DNA of 64,000 bases from Methylobacterium sp. J-068 (lineage in GTDB: Bacteria; Pseudomonadota; Alphaproteobacteria; Rhizobiales; Beijerinckiaceae), in assembly GCF_022829445.1 (NCBI RefSeq), contig NZ_JAKSXY010000059.1, positions 1-64,000 of the forward strand, read 5' to 3'. Position 1 is the first letter of the stretch, and every line of letters begins with the position of its first letter. Made by a program: the position numbers and the translations under genes. The notes under the pieces were generated by a model that had not been told where the DNA came from, did not search any database, and saw only the letters and a program-made list of their open reading frames with translations. Of this stretch, positions 33,520 to 43,300 are shown in pieces.

Positions 33520-33707
33520 GATCCATTCCCGCACGACAGCAATGTGGAGGACGTACGCCACGCGGAGGTTCGGATCAGTCACTGTCGCAAACAGCCCTCT
33601 TCATCCTTGGCGCGAGGGCGACACGCCATTTCTCCGGGACGCGGATGTTGCGCCGGGGAAACTGTCTGCATCGGCTCCGATAGAGCCGATGCCTCTGGCG
33701 AAGTCCG

Positions 33708-35510
33708 TCAGTTCGGCAGCGTGAAGACGGTGAGCTGCCCCCCGAGGTTGGTGTAGCTCGACAAGGCGGCGTAGCCACCGACCGCGCCGAGGCCGGCATT
33801 CGGGTCGGTCAGGCCGGCAGCCAGGCCGATGCCCGCCCAGCCGCCGACGCCCGACAGGATGGCGAGGTGTTGCTTACCCTTGTGGGTATAGGTCATCACA
33901 TTGCCGATGATGCCCGAGGCCGTCTTGAACTTGTAGAGTTCCTTACCGGTCTTGGCATCGACAGCCTTCAGGTAACCTTCGAGGGTTCCGTAGAACACCA
34001 CGTCACCGGCCGTGGCGAGAGCGCCCGACCACACCGAGAACTGCTCCTGGTTCGACCACTTGATCTGGCCCTTCAGATTGTCCCAGGCGATGAAGTTGCC
34101 CATGCCGCCGTGGCTGTTGGGAGCCGGGTACATCGAGACGGTCGCGCCGACATAGGGCTGACCCGGCGTGTAGCTCACGCGGAACGGCTCGTAATCCATG
34201 CAGACGTGGTTGGTGGGCACGTAGAACAGCTGGGTCTTCGGCGAGAACGCCGCGGGCTGCTGATCCTTGGTGCCGAGGGCGGCGGGGCACACACCCTTGG
34301 TGTTGGTGTCCTCCCCGTTCTGATCGGTGGAGTACTTGGCCTGGACGAGCGGACGGCCGTAGGTGGGCGACGCCTTGTCGAGGTCGACCTTGGAGGCCCA
34401 GTTCACCACCGGATCGAACTTCTCCGCCACCAGCACCTCGCCGGTGGCACGGTCCAGGGTGTAGGCGAAACCGTTGCGGTCGAAGTGCGTGAGGAGCGGA
34501 CGCTCCTTGCCGTCGATCTTCTGATCCGTGAGGATCATCTCGTTGATGCCGTCGTAGTCCCACTCGTCATGCGGGGTCATCTGGTAGACCCACTTCGTCA
34601 TGCCGGTGTCGGGATTGCGGGCGAAGATCGCCATGGTCCACTTGTTGTCGCCCGGACGCTGCTTCGGGTTCCAGGTCGAGGGATTGGCGGTGCCGTAATA
34701 GACGAGGTCGAGTTTCGGGTCGTAGGAGTACCAGCCCCAGGTCGCGCCGCCGCCGGTCTTCCACTGGTCGCCTTCCCAGCTCTTCAGAGAGGAATCCTTG
34801 CCGATCGGCTTGCCCAGCGAGGTGGTCTTCACCGGATCGACGATCATGTCTTCGTCCGATCCGACGCTGTAGCCGCGCCAGAGGCGGTTGCCGGTCTTGG
34901 CGTCGTAGGCGGTGATGTGGCCCCGGATGCCGTACTCGGCACCGGAAATGCCGACGATGATCTTGTCCTTCACCGGCAGCACCGTGGCGGTGTTGGTCTC
35001 GCCGACCTTCGGGTCGCCGTTCTTCACCGACCAGTTCACCTTGCCGGACTTGGCGTCCAGCGAGACCAGGGTGGTATCGGCCTGGTGCAGGATGATGGCG
35101 CCATCCGCATAGGCCAGCCCGCGATAGACCGTATCGCAGCACATCACCGGGATGACCGACGAATCCTGCTTCGGCTCGTACTTCCAGAGGATCTTGCCTT
35201 CGTTGTTCAGGTCGAGGGCATAGACGATGTTGGGGAAGGGCGTGTGAACGAACATCACGTCACCGATGACAAGGGGCGAACCCTCGTGGCCGCGCAGGAC
35301 CCCGGTGGAGAAGTTCCAGGCGACCTGCAGGTTCTTCACGTTGCCAGCATTGATCTGGTCGAGCTTCGAATAGCGCGTGTTGGCGTAGTCGAGCGTCTGC
35401 AACACCTGCTGGTTGGGGTCCTGGCTGCGCTTCAGCACGTCGTCGTTGGCCATTGCGGCGGTGGCACCCGCAGTCACGAGGCTCAAGCCGAGCAGGCAAG
35501 CATGTTTCAT
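33708..35510 (-). CDS. xoxF: Lanthanide-dependent PQQ methanol dehydrogenase XoxF
   Basis: This 600-residue periplasmic enzyme is an eight-bladed PQQ propeller that oxidises methanol (and often formaldehyde) and passes electrons to a c-type cytochrome. It has a signal peptide (1-21, cleaved before NDDVLK), the vicinal disulfide Cys124-Cys125, and the active-site segment HDEWDYDG in which Asp318 is catalytic and Asp320 is the extra Asp that marks lanthanide-type enzymes (MxaF has Ala at this place). Glu192 and Asn276 are the expected metal ligands. GGGAGGAAATCC precedes ATG 35510. No cytochrome xoxG or xoxJ follows, so electron acceptor genes are elsewhere. It is divergent from a MoxYX-like two-component pair. 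Confidence 0.96.
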   Translation of the reverse strand: MKHACLLGLSLVTAGATAAMANDDVLKRSQDPNQQVLQTLDYANTRYSKLDQINAGNVKNLQVAWNFSTGVLRGHEGSPLVIGDVMFVHTPFPNIVYALDLNNEGKILWKYEPKQDSSVIPVMCCDTVYRGLAYADGAIILHQADTTLVSLDAKSGKVNWSVKNGDPKVGETNTATVLPVKDKIIVGISGAEYGIRGHITAYDAKTGNRLWRGYSVGSDEDMIVDPVKTTSLGKPIGKDSSLKSWEGDQWKTGGGATWGWYSYDPKLDLVYYGTANPSTWNPKQRPGDNKWTMAIFARNPDTGMTKWVYQMTPHDEWDYDGINEMILTDQKIDGKERPLLTHFDRNGFAYTLDRATGEVLVAEKFDPVVNWASKVDLDKASPTYGRPLVQAKYSTDQNGEDTNTKGVCPAALGTKDQQPAAFSPKTQLFYVPTNHVCMDYEPFRVSYTPGQPYVGATVSMYPAPNSHGGMGNFIAWDNLKGQIKWSNQEQFSVWSGALATAGDVVFYGTLEGYLKAVDAKTGKELYKFKTASGIIGNVMTYTHKGKQHLAILSGVGGWAGIGLAAGLTDPNAGLGAVGGYAALSSYTNLGGQLTVFTLPN

Positions 35511-35714
35511 GGATTTCCTCCCGTCGCCGGCTGCCTTCTTCGATGGTCTCGCGGAGCAGCCCGACGGATTGGACGCTACGGACCCACCCGTCCCCCCGGT
35601 AGGGCAAGATCCCCGTCGCGAATTGGGCATTTTGCCTGATCGTGGTCGGGGCCCCTTGCCAGCATCCGGCGGTTGCGTGCCTCTTCCATGCGGGGTTCAA
35701 GGAACGTCGAGGGT

Positions 35715-37139
35715 ATGGGTCTCTTCATCGGATTGATCCTCCGGGTGACCGCCGTGGTGCTGCTCTGTCTGGGCCTTGCCACGGCCTGGGTCGTCAGCGA
35801 GGTCCATCAGGGCATACGCGAGGAGACGGCGGCGTCGGCCGACCGAGTGGTGCGCGAAGCGCAGGAACTCGCCTGGCGCGAACTGACATGGCGCGGCAGC
35901 ACCGGGCGTTTCGCCAAGTATGCCTTTCCGGATTGGCGCAGCTCGCACACCCTGCGCTTCATCAGCCCGGGGAACTGTGTCGCTCTCACCTGGGCCGGCG
36001 AGGCGACACTTCAGCAATGCAGCGGGCTGGAGACGGCCGGCCGGCCAGCCCCGGCCTGGTTCGAGGGGCTCTATCGCGCGGCCTTCGGCGAGATCGAACC
36101 GATCCGCCGGTTGGTGACTCTGAACCGCAGGGAAGCCGGCATCGTGGTCACGACGCCCGACCGGGGCGCGGCCGTTCGCCAGGTGTGGCGGCAGGTGCGG
36201 GTGCTGATGGCGGCCGCCGCCGCCATGGCCGGCGGCATCGCCCTCCTGGCCACGCTGGTGATCGGTGTGGCCCTGCGGCCGGCACGGGTCATCACCCGAG
36301 GTCTCGGACGCATGGAGCGGGGCGATCACGCCACGCGGCTGCCCCGCTTCCGGGCGCAGGAGTTCGATGGCATCGCGCAAGCCGTCAATGCCCTGAGCGA
36401 GCGCCTTCGGCAGACCACCGCCGAGCGGACCGCCCTGACCCGGCGCCTCTTCGCGGTTCAGGAAGAGGAGCGCCGCGCCCTCGCCCGGGATCTCCACGAC
36501 GAGTTCGGACAATGCCTCACCGCCACGGGCGCCTTGGCGGGCGCCATCGAGGCCGAGACCGGCGATCGTCCGGCGTTGCGGGACGACGCCCGTGCGATCG
36601 GCCGGATCACCCGTGACATGATGGGAACGCTGAAGGGCGCGCTCGCGCGTCTGCGCCCGCCGGACCTCGACGAGTTCGGCCTGGAGCACGGACTGCGCCG
36701 CCTCGTCTCCATCTGGCCGGGGCGCAGCGTGAACCCCGTCGCCTTCAACCTGAGCGTCGCCGGTGACCTCTCCACATTGAGCGGACCGATTTCCCTCAGC
36801 CTCTACCGCATCGTGCAGGAATGCCTCACCAATGCCGTTCGCCACGGACGGCCGACCCGGGTAGACGTCACGATCGTTCGGATGCCGGATCGGGTGATGC
36901 TAGGCGTCGTGGACGATGGCGGGGGCGACGCCGTGCTCGTGGAGACCGGACGCGGCCAGGGCGTCCTCGGCATCCGGGAGCGAATCGGGGCTTTGGGTGG
37001 GGATCTGAGCATCGGCCCGGCCCCCGGCGGCGTCCGCATCGAAGCGACGATCCCCTGCGAGTTCGAGGCGGACCAACCACCCATTCGGAGCGACGGGACC
37101 ACCGGTTCGGACGTGGCTTGGCGGGACCTTGCCGCGTGA
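35715..37139 (+). CDS. MoxY-like sensor histidine kinase
   Basis: This protein of about 474 residues has TM1 (residues about 5-28), a periplasmic domain resembling the LapD/MoxY N-terminal type (EETAASADRVVREAQELAW ... SGLETAGRPAPAWFEGLYRAAFGEIEPIRRLVTLN), TM2 (about 172-198), a HAMP linker, and a HisKA_3 kinase with phosphoacceptor in LARDLHDEFGQ and N box ECLTNAVRHG. NarL-class kinases of this type (MoxY, FlhS, RfdS) control C1-oxidation genes in Paracoccus and Rhodobacter. It is divergent from xoxF across 204 bases. ATG at 35715 is chosen as the start of the membrane segment; its ribosome site is ambiguous. Confidence 0.88.
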   Translation: MGLFIGLILRVTAVVLLCLGLATAWVVSEVHQGIREETAASADRVVREAQELAWRELTWRGSTGRFAKYAFPDWRSSHTLRFISPGNCVALTWAGEATLQQCSGLETAGRPAPAWFEGLYRAAFGEIEPIRRLVTLNRREAGIVVTTPDRGAAVRQVWRQVRVLMAAAAAMAGGIALLATLVIGVALRPARVITRGLGRMERGDHATRLPRFRAQEFDGIAQAVNALSERLRQTTAERTALTRRLFAVQEEERRALARDLHDEFGQCLTATGALAGAIEAETGDRPALRDDARAIGRITRDMMGTLKGALARLRPPDLDEFGLEHGLRRLVSIWPGRSVNPVAFNLSVAGDLSTLSGPISLSLYRIVQECLTNAVRHGRPTRVDVTIVRMPDRVMLGVVDDGGGDAVLVETGRGQGVLGIRERIGALGGDLSIGPAPGGVRIEATIPCEFEADQPPIRSDGTTGSDVAWRDLAA

Positions 37140-37795
37140 GTGAGATCACGATCCTGCTCGTGGATGACCATCCGGTCGTACGGGAGGGCTACCGCCGCCT
37201 GCTGGAGCGTCAGCCGGGATACCGCGTCGTGGCCGAGGCGGAGACGGCCGCCGAAGCCTACCGGGCCTATAAGGCGAGCACCCCGACGCTGGTCATCATG
37301 GACCTGACCCTGCCGGGGCCGAGCGGCCTCGAGGCGGTACGGCACATCCGGCAATGGGATCCGCGCGCCCGCATCCTGGTGTTCACCATGCACCAAGGGG
37401 CGGCCTTCGCCCTGAAGGCCTTCGAGGCAGGAGCCGCAGGCTACGTCACCAAGAGCAGCGCACCCGAGGAACTGGTTCGATCGGTCGCCCTCGTGGCACG
37501 GGGCGGACAATCCGTCAGCGCCGACATCGCGCAGGAGCTTGCCGCGGAACGACTTGGCGGCAAATGCTCGCTGCTGGACGAACTCGCTCCCCGAGAGGTG
37601 GAGGTGCTTCAGCTCGTGGCCTCCGGCATGACGACGGAGGCCATTGCCACAGCGCTCAACCTCAGCCCGAAAACCATCCAGAACTATCACTATGGCATCA
37701 AGGCGAAACTGGGTGCTCGCAACGATGCTCATCTGGTCTGGCTGGCCATCGACGCGGGCCTCATCAGGCCGGGAGTTCTCCATGACCACACCTGA
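37136..37795 (+). CDS. MoxX-like NarL/LuxR-type response regulator
   Basis: This 219-residue regulator has a receiver domain (LLVDDHPVVREGYRRLLE, phosphoacceptor Asp56 in IMDLTLPG, Lys in VTKSSAPEEL) and a LuxR-type helix-turn-helix (LAPREVEVLQLVASGMTTEAIATALNLSPKTIQNYHYGIKAKLGA). GTG at 37136 overlaps the kinase stop by four bases (GTGA), giving tight coupling. By analogy to MoxYX, FlhSR and RfdRS it probably regulates the divergent xoxF, but that is inference. Confidence 0.92.
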   Translation: MSEITILLVDDHPVVREGYRRLLERQPGYRVVAEAETAAEAYRAYKASTPTLVIMDLTLPGPSGLEAVRHIRQWDPRARILVFTMHQGAAFALKAFEAGAAGYVTKSSAPEELVRSVALVARGGQSVSADIAQELAAERLGGKCSLLDELAPREVEVLQLVASGMTTEAIATALNLSPKTIQNYHYGIKAKLGARNDAHLVWLAIDAGLIRPGVLHDHT

Positions 37796-38454
37796 TACCA
37801 AGGCTCGTTGATCGGAACGCATCGTCGCGACGCCGGCGCTCCACTACGACCGGCCCCGCGAGCCAGGGAAAGAACTCGGGCGCGTCTGCCGGGCCGTCGA
37901 CCAGATCTCCGAGGCCGGCCTCATCGTCAACGAGAAGGCGTTGCCCGGCGCGCATCTCCACCGCGACGAGGCCAAGCGGCTGCAACCGGCCTGCTACGCG
38001 CGGCCGGCGATGATGGACAGGCTCAAGGGGCCCAAGCTGATCGACAGCGCCCCGCGGTGCCCCGTCATGGCGCACGCGACAAGACCCGTCCGTCCGGTCG
38101 CTCCGATCGGCCACCGGCAGCGGACCCATTGAGGCGATCCTCCCGCCCATCGGAAAATCACAACCTCAGGGTCCGTCGGAACAGATCCGCACACGCGGCG
38201 CGATCGACGTTGGAGGCGTGGAAATCCGAATACTCGGCAAATCTTGCCGAGGAGGGCCGCACCGATCGCCCGCGCGAGGACAGTCGAAGCATCGAGGCCC
38301 GGATGATGCACAAATATGACACCGCTGGACTGTCACATCTGTACCTGACGAAACCCGTTCGCACTTCGTTGACCCTCCGGCGCTAAATACGGAAAGTGAT
38401 TTGGGAGGCGCGGCGAAGGGTTCGCGCTGCGCGAGAGTGTTCCAGCGAGCGACT
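37796..38454. other. Region between MoxX-like gene and TPS operon
   Basis: Apart from the unassigned open frame at 37812-38132, no gene is seen. The TPS operon promoter should be in the last 300 bases, but I could not identify a convincing -35/-10 pair. Confidence 0.5.
37812..38132 (+). pseudogene. Unassigned coding remnant
   Basis: One plus-strand frame stays open from just after a stop at 37809 to TGA at 38130-38132 with strongly GC-biased third positions typical of real genes. It encodes about 106 residues (ATPALHYDRPREPGKELG near the start). No ATG occurs early in it (a TTG at 37941 is the first plausible start), so it looks like the 3' part of a gene that lost its beginning. No family is recognised. 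Confidence 0.35.
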
Positions 38455-40233
38455 ATGCAATCTTGCCATCTTCCGGCTCGCGCCAAGACGAACGCAACTT
38501 ATAGAACCACTTGCGGTGCCGTGCTGGCGGCCGTTTCGATGCTCTGCGCCGCGTCGAACGTCTCGGCGCAGACGGCCAGCCAGATCACGCCGCCGAGCTT
38601 TCGTCCGCCCCAGACCGGCGGCGGCAACGGCCTCGTCTTCTCGGGCCAGCCCGGCCTCGGTACGCCCGCCGGGGCGGATCGCCTGAGCGTGCGTCTCTCC
38701 GGCGTCAGCATCGAGAATGCCCCGCCCGGATTCGCGGCGGACGTGCAGCGCCTGGAGGGCCGCCTCGTCGGGCGCCAGATCCTCGCCGCCGAGATCTTCG
38801 CCGCCGCCCGCGACCTCGAAGCCGCCCTGATCGCCTCCGGCGCCGTCCTCACCCGCGTCGTCCTGCCCGCCCAACAACTCAGGAACGGCGGCCGCCTGCG
38901 CCTCGTCGTCGTCAGCGGCTTCATCGAGCGCATCGATTATCGCAACGTGCCCGACCCGGTGCGGAGCCGCGTCTCGGCCCTGCTCGAACCGCTGATCGGG
39001 CGCCGCGACCTGCAGATCGGCGAGATCGAGCGGCGCCTGCTCCTGGCCGGCGACACGCCCGGCGTCGCCCTCCGCTCGACCTTGGCGCCCAGCACGGCGC
39101 AGGGTGGAACGGCCCTGATCATCGAGTCGCTCTACAAGCCCGTCACCGGCTTCTTCAGCGGCGACAACACCGTCGGCCGCCAGCTCGGGGGGTTCTCCCT
39201 CGGCGGCGGCATCGACATCAACACCGCCTTCGGCCAGGGCGAGACCATCTATTTCCGCGGCTTCGGCCATCCTGGCGAGAACGACTCCCGCGGCATCGGC
39301 AGTCCCTTCGGCGACAACCCGCGCCTGCGCACCCTCGCGGGCGGCTTCATCCTCCCTCTCGGCACGGACGGGCTGACCTTCAACTTCGAGGCGACCAACA
39401 GCCGGACGGCGCCGCGCCTGAACAACGGCATCCAGACCAGCAGCGACTTCGAGCGCCTCTCGTTCCGCCTGCGCTACCCCTGGCTGCGCAGCCGCACGGC
39501 CAACTTCTTCACGGAAGTCGCCTTCGATGCCACCCGCGAGCAGCTCGGCCTCGTCCTGCCGGCGACGATCGCGCCGCTGAGCCTCGACGAGTTGCGTGTC
39601 CTGCGTCTCAGCGGCGCGGGCGACATGCGCTTCGAGAACGGGGGGCTGCTGGCCGCCACCGGCACGCTCTCGCTCGGCGTGAACGGGCTCGGCGCGCGCA
39701 GCGCAGCGGACGCGACGCCCGTGCTGCCGCTGTCCCGTCTCGGCGCGGATGCCGAGTTCCAGAAGCTCGACGCGCTGGTCAGCTACACCCAGCCTCTCTT
39801 CGATCCCGTGGTGCTGGGCCTGTACGCGCGCGGTCAGACCTCGTTCGGCCAGGCGCTCGCGCGCAGCGAGCAGATCGGCTTCGCGTCGTTCCAGGAATTG
39901 TCCACCTTCGACGCCGGCAGCCTCGGCGGCGACAGCGGGTGGGTGGTGCGCGGCGAGCTGTCGACCCCGTTCTCGGTGACACCGGAAGGCCTGCCCCTCT
40001 CGATCGCACCCTACGTCTTCGGGGCGACGGGCGCGCTCTATCTCGAGCAGCCGACTGCTCTGGAGAAGGCGCGGCTCGGCGTCTCGGCGGTGGGCGTCGG
40101 CGTGCGCATGCTGTCCCAGACGGAGCCCAACGGCACGCTGACCTCGCTCACCCTGGAATTCGGGCGGCGCTTCCGCAACGACGCCCTGCCCGACGGCAAC
40201 CGTTTCACCGTGGTGGGCGCCGTCCGCTTCTGA
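38455..40233 (+). CDS. Two-partner secretion transporter, FhaC/ShlB family (TpsB)
   Basis: This 592-residue outer-membrane protein has a signal peptide (residues about 1-38 ending SAQTA), POTRA-like domains (VRLSGVSIENAPPGF ... RRLLLAGDTPGVALRSTLAP), and a C-terminal 16-stranded barrel rich in aromatic/Gly strands, ending FTVVGAVRF. It would secrete the large exoprotein encoded immediately downstream. The start is ATG 38455 because it begins the signal peptide; the frame is open upstream. The two genes are 89 bases apart, with a short repeat between. Confidence 0.9.
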   Translation: MQSCHLPARAKTNATYRTTCGAVLAAVSMLCAASNVSAQTASQITPPSFRPPQTGGGNGLVFSGQPGLGTPAGADRLSVRLSGVSIENAPPGFAADVQRLEGRLVGRQILAAEIFAAARDLEAALIASGAVLTRVVLPAQQLRNGGRLRLVVVSGFIERIDYRNVPDPVRSRVSALLEPLIGRRDLQIGEIERRLLLAGDTPGVALRSTLAPSTAQGGTALIIESLYKPVTGFFSGDNTVGRQLGGFSLGGGIDINTAFGQGETIYFRGFGHPGENDSRGIGSPFGDNPRLRTLAGGFILPLGTDGLTFNFEATNSRTAPRLNNGIQTSSDFERLSFRLRYPWLRSRTANFFTEVAFDATREQLGLVLPATIAPLSLDELRVLRLSGAGDMRFENGGLLAATGTLSLGVNGLGARSAADATPVLPLSRLGADAEFQKLDALVSYTQPLFDPVVLGLYARGQTSFGQALARSEQIGFASFQELSTFDAGSLGGDSGWVVRGELSTPFSVTPEGLPLSIAPYVFGATGALYLEQPTALEKARLGVSAVGVGVRMLSQTEPNGTLTSLTLEFGRRFRNDALPDGNRFTVVGAVRF

Positions 40234-40247
40234 TCCGACCGTCGCCA

Positions 40248-40275
40248 AGACGCCGATACGAAGACGCCGATACGA
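40248..40275. repeat. 14-bp tandem repeat between TpsB and TpsA
   Basis: AGACGCCGATACGA occurs twice in perfect tandem (40248-40261, 40262-40275), followed by a partial third unit. It lies in the 89-base gap between the two TPS genes. Confidence 0.75.
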
Positions 40276-40322
40276 AGACACCGTCGCCACGACTTGGCCA
40301 GCCTGCGCCTCAGAGATCGTCC

Positions 40323-43300
40323 ATGAACCGTAACGTTCGCCCCCTGCTCCAACTGCTCCTGACGGGCACGGCTCTGACGGGTTCGTTCGCGGCCGGCGCG
40401 GGCGAGCTGCCCACCGGGGCCTCGACCGTCCACGGCGGCGTCAGCATCAGCACGCCCTCGGCCAACCAGATGACCATCCAGCAGACGACGTCGAGCGCGA
40501 TCGTGAACTGGCAGGGGTTCTCCATCGGCCAGGGGGCGCGGGTGGACATCAGCCAGCCCTCGGCCTCCTCGGCGATCCTGAACCGGGTCACCGGTTCGGC
40601 CCCCTCGACGATCGCGGGCCAGCTCAACGCCAACGGGCAGGTCTATCTCGTGAACCCGAACGGGGTCGCGATCACCCCGACCGGCACGGTCCAGGCGGGC
40701 GCCTTCGTGGCCTCGACCCTCGACACCACGGACGAAAACTTCAAGGCGGGCAAGCGCCTCTTCCGCGGCACGGGCCAGTCCGCGACGGTGTCGAACCAGG
40801 GCAGCATCACGGTCCAGAAGGGCGGCTACGTCGCGCTGCTGGGCGGGCGGGTCGAGAATGCGGGCCTGATCAGCGTGCCGATGGGCAAGGTCGGGCTCGG
40901 GGCAGGCGAGCAGGCCACCCTGGACTTCTCCGGCGACGGGTTCCTCCAGGTGGCGGTGCCCTCGCGCAAGGATGGATCGGACGCGGCGCTGATCCAGCAC
41001 AGCGGCCAGATCCGGGCACCGGGCGGCACGGTGGTGATGCAGGCGGCGACGGCCCGCGATGCAGCGCGCCACGCCATCAACCTCTCGGGCCTGGTGGAAG
41101 CCCGCAGCGTCAGCGGCCGCTCGGGCGCGATCGTGCTCGGCGGCGGCGAGGGCGGAACGGTGACGGTGTCGGGCCGGCTCGACACCTCGGCACGGACGCA
41201 GGCGCGCCCAGGTTCTGCCACCAAGCAGGCCTCGACGGGGAAGCGCGCCCCGGCGCGTGGCGGCGACATCACGGTGACGGGCAACGACATCCGGCTCAGC
41301 GGCGCGACGCTGATGGCCAACGGCACGGCCGGCGGCGGTCGCATCCGGGTCGGCGGCGATGAGCAGGGCAACGGCCCGCTGCAGCGCGCGAGCACCACGA
41401 CGGTGGACGCGGCCACCACGATCAGCGCCGATGCGGGCCGGCAGGGCCAGGGCGGCGACGTGGTGATCTGGTCGGACCAGATCACCCGCTTCGCCGGACG
41501 GATCAGCGCCACGGGCGGCGAGCAGGGCGGCAACGGCGGTCAGGCGGAGGTGTCGAGCCACGGCGTGCTCGACTACACCGGCACGGCGATCCTGACGGCG
41601 GCCAAGGGTACCTTCGGCACCCTGCTGCTCGACCCCTACAACGTCACGATCTCGAACGGCGCGGACGCGAACCAGACCGGCTTTGCCGCGACCGGCAACG
41701 ATTCGGTGATCAATGCGACGACCCTGCAGACCGCCCTGCGCAGCGCGAACGTCACGGTGACGACCGGCGGGGCGGGCAGCCCCGGCACGCAGGCGGGCGA
41801 CATCACGGTGGCGGCCCCGGTGACCTGGGGCACCGGGACGGGTGCGGCGACCGCGACCACGCTGACGCTGAACGCCTACCGCTCGATCGTGGTCAACGCG
41901 AATCTGACGGTGAGCGGGGACGGCAACCTCACGCTCAACACCAACCAGGGCGGCACGGGCGGCACGCTGAGCTTCGGCACGGGCGCGAGCGCGTCGTTCG
42001 TGGCAAGCGGCACGGCCACGCCGACTCAAAATCTGTTGATCAACGGCGAGGACTATCGGCTGGTGCGGGCGCAGGAGTTCGCGACAACTTTCCCGCGCGA
42101 TCTTCTGACCGCCACCGCCGCGAACAACCGGTTCGCGCTGGCGGACAATCTCGATGCGGGCGGTCAGACGCTTGGTGCGCCGATCAACGTCTCCCCAGCT
42201 GGCGCGACTGCTACCTTCATGGGTAAGCTCAACGGCCTCGGACACAGTATCAGCAATCTAAATATTACGTCACCCATCCAATATGTCGGCCTGTTCGGGC
42301 AAGTCGCGAACGCAACTATCGAAAGTCTGAACCTCAATAATTTTAACGTTCGCAGCACTTACACGGGTACAGGCCCGAGTTTTGTTGGCGGATTAGCGGG
42401 TACGGCCGTCAACACAAGCATCTTCGGCGTCAACGTCAGCGGCACCGTCAGCGGAAACACGAACTCGACGGCCACGTCAGCCACTTACACGGGCGGTCTG
42501 GTGGGTGCGAATGGAGTTCCCGGAACGGCCGCCGTCGGCGGAACCATCGCACGCTCGTCCTCGTCGGCCATCGTGACGGGCGGCTACGCCACGTCCACCA
42601 ATGGGACCGCCACGACCTCGACCGGCGGTCTCGTCGGCGCGACGAATGGCGGCGCGATCCTACAATCTTCGGCGACGGGCGCCGTCACGGGCGGCACCAG
42701 TGCCGTAAGCGGATTGACGGAGACGGAAACGCTCACGGCCGGGACATCCACGGGCGGTCTCGTCGGTACGGCTTTCCGCGCGACGATCTCCGACGCCTCG
42801 ACCTCGGGGGCCGTGACCGGTGGTTCGGCAACCTCAAGCAGCGGCGGCGGCACCTCGAGCGTTGCCGCAACGACCGCCGGCGGACTGATCGGAACGAGCA
42901 CGGGAAGCTCCATCACGCGATCCGTCGCCAGCGGAAACGTGAATGGCGGAAATGCCTTTGCCAACGGCAGCACGGGCCGCAACATCTCGACCGCGGCCGC
43001 GGCGACCGGTGGTCTGATCGGCAGCACGAACGTCATCGGCGAGACCAACACGGTTGGTGAAGTCGTTCAATCCTCAGCGACTGGCAACGTCGTCGGTGGA
43101 GGCTTCAGTGTCGATGGCAGTCTCTTCAACTTCGATGGCGCGGCCGGCGGATTGATCGGATTCAACAGCGCGAACGTCTCGCGATCCTACGCCACGGGAG
43201 CCGTGTCTCTGGGTAGCGAGGTGGGTGGACTCATCGGAGTGAACAACGGGAACGTGACCCAAGTCTATGCGACCGGGTCGGCCACGACTTCCAGCATCTA

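Larger units (their letters stand above)
33205..33707. other. Gene-poor region downstream of xoxF
   Basis: This region contains a possible small minus-strand gene remnant (33238-33396) and the xoxF terminator (33494-33519). The remainder shows no supportable gene. Confidence 0.5.

Noticed and set aside
38511..40322. Upstream extension of the exoprotein frame through the whole TpsB gene
   Set aside because: It is the out-of-frame shadow of TpsB. The exoprotein begins at 40323 with a signal peptide and TPS domain.
38383..42245. Long antisense frames across the two-partner secretion genes
   Set aside because: Composition shadows of TpsB and TpsA; no domain content and no ribosome sites.
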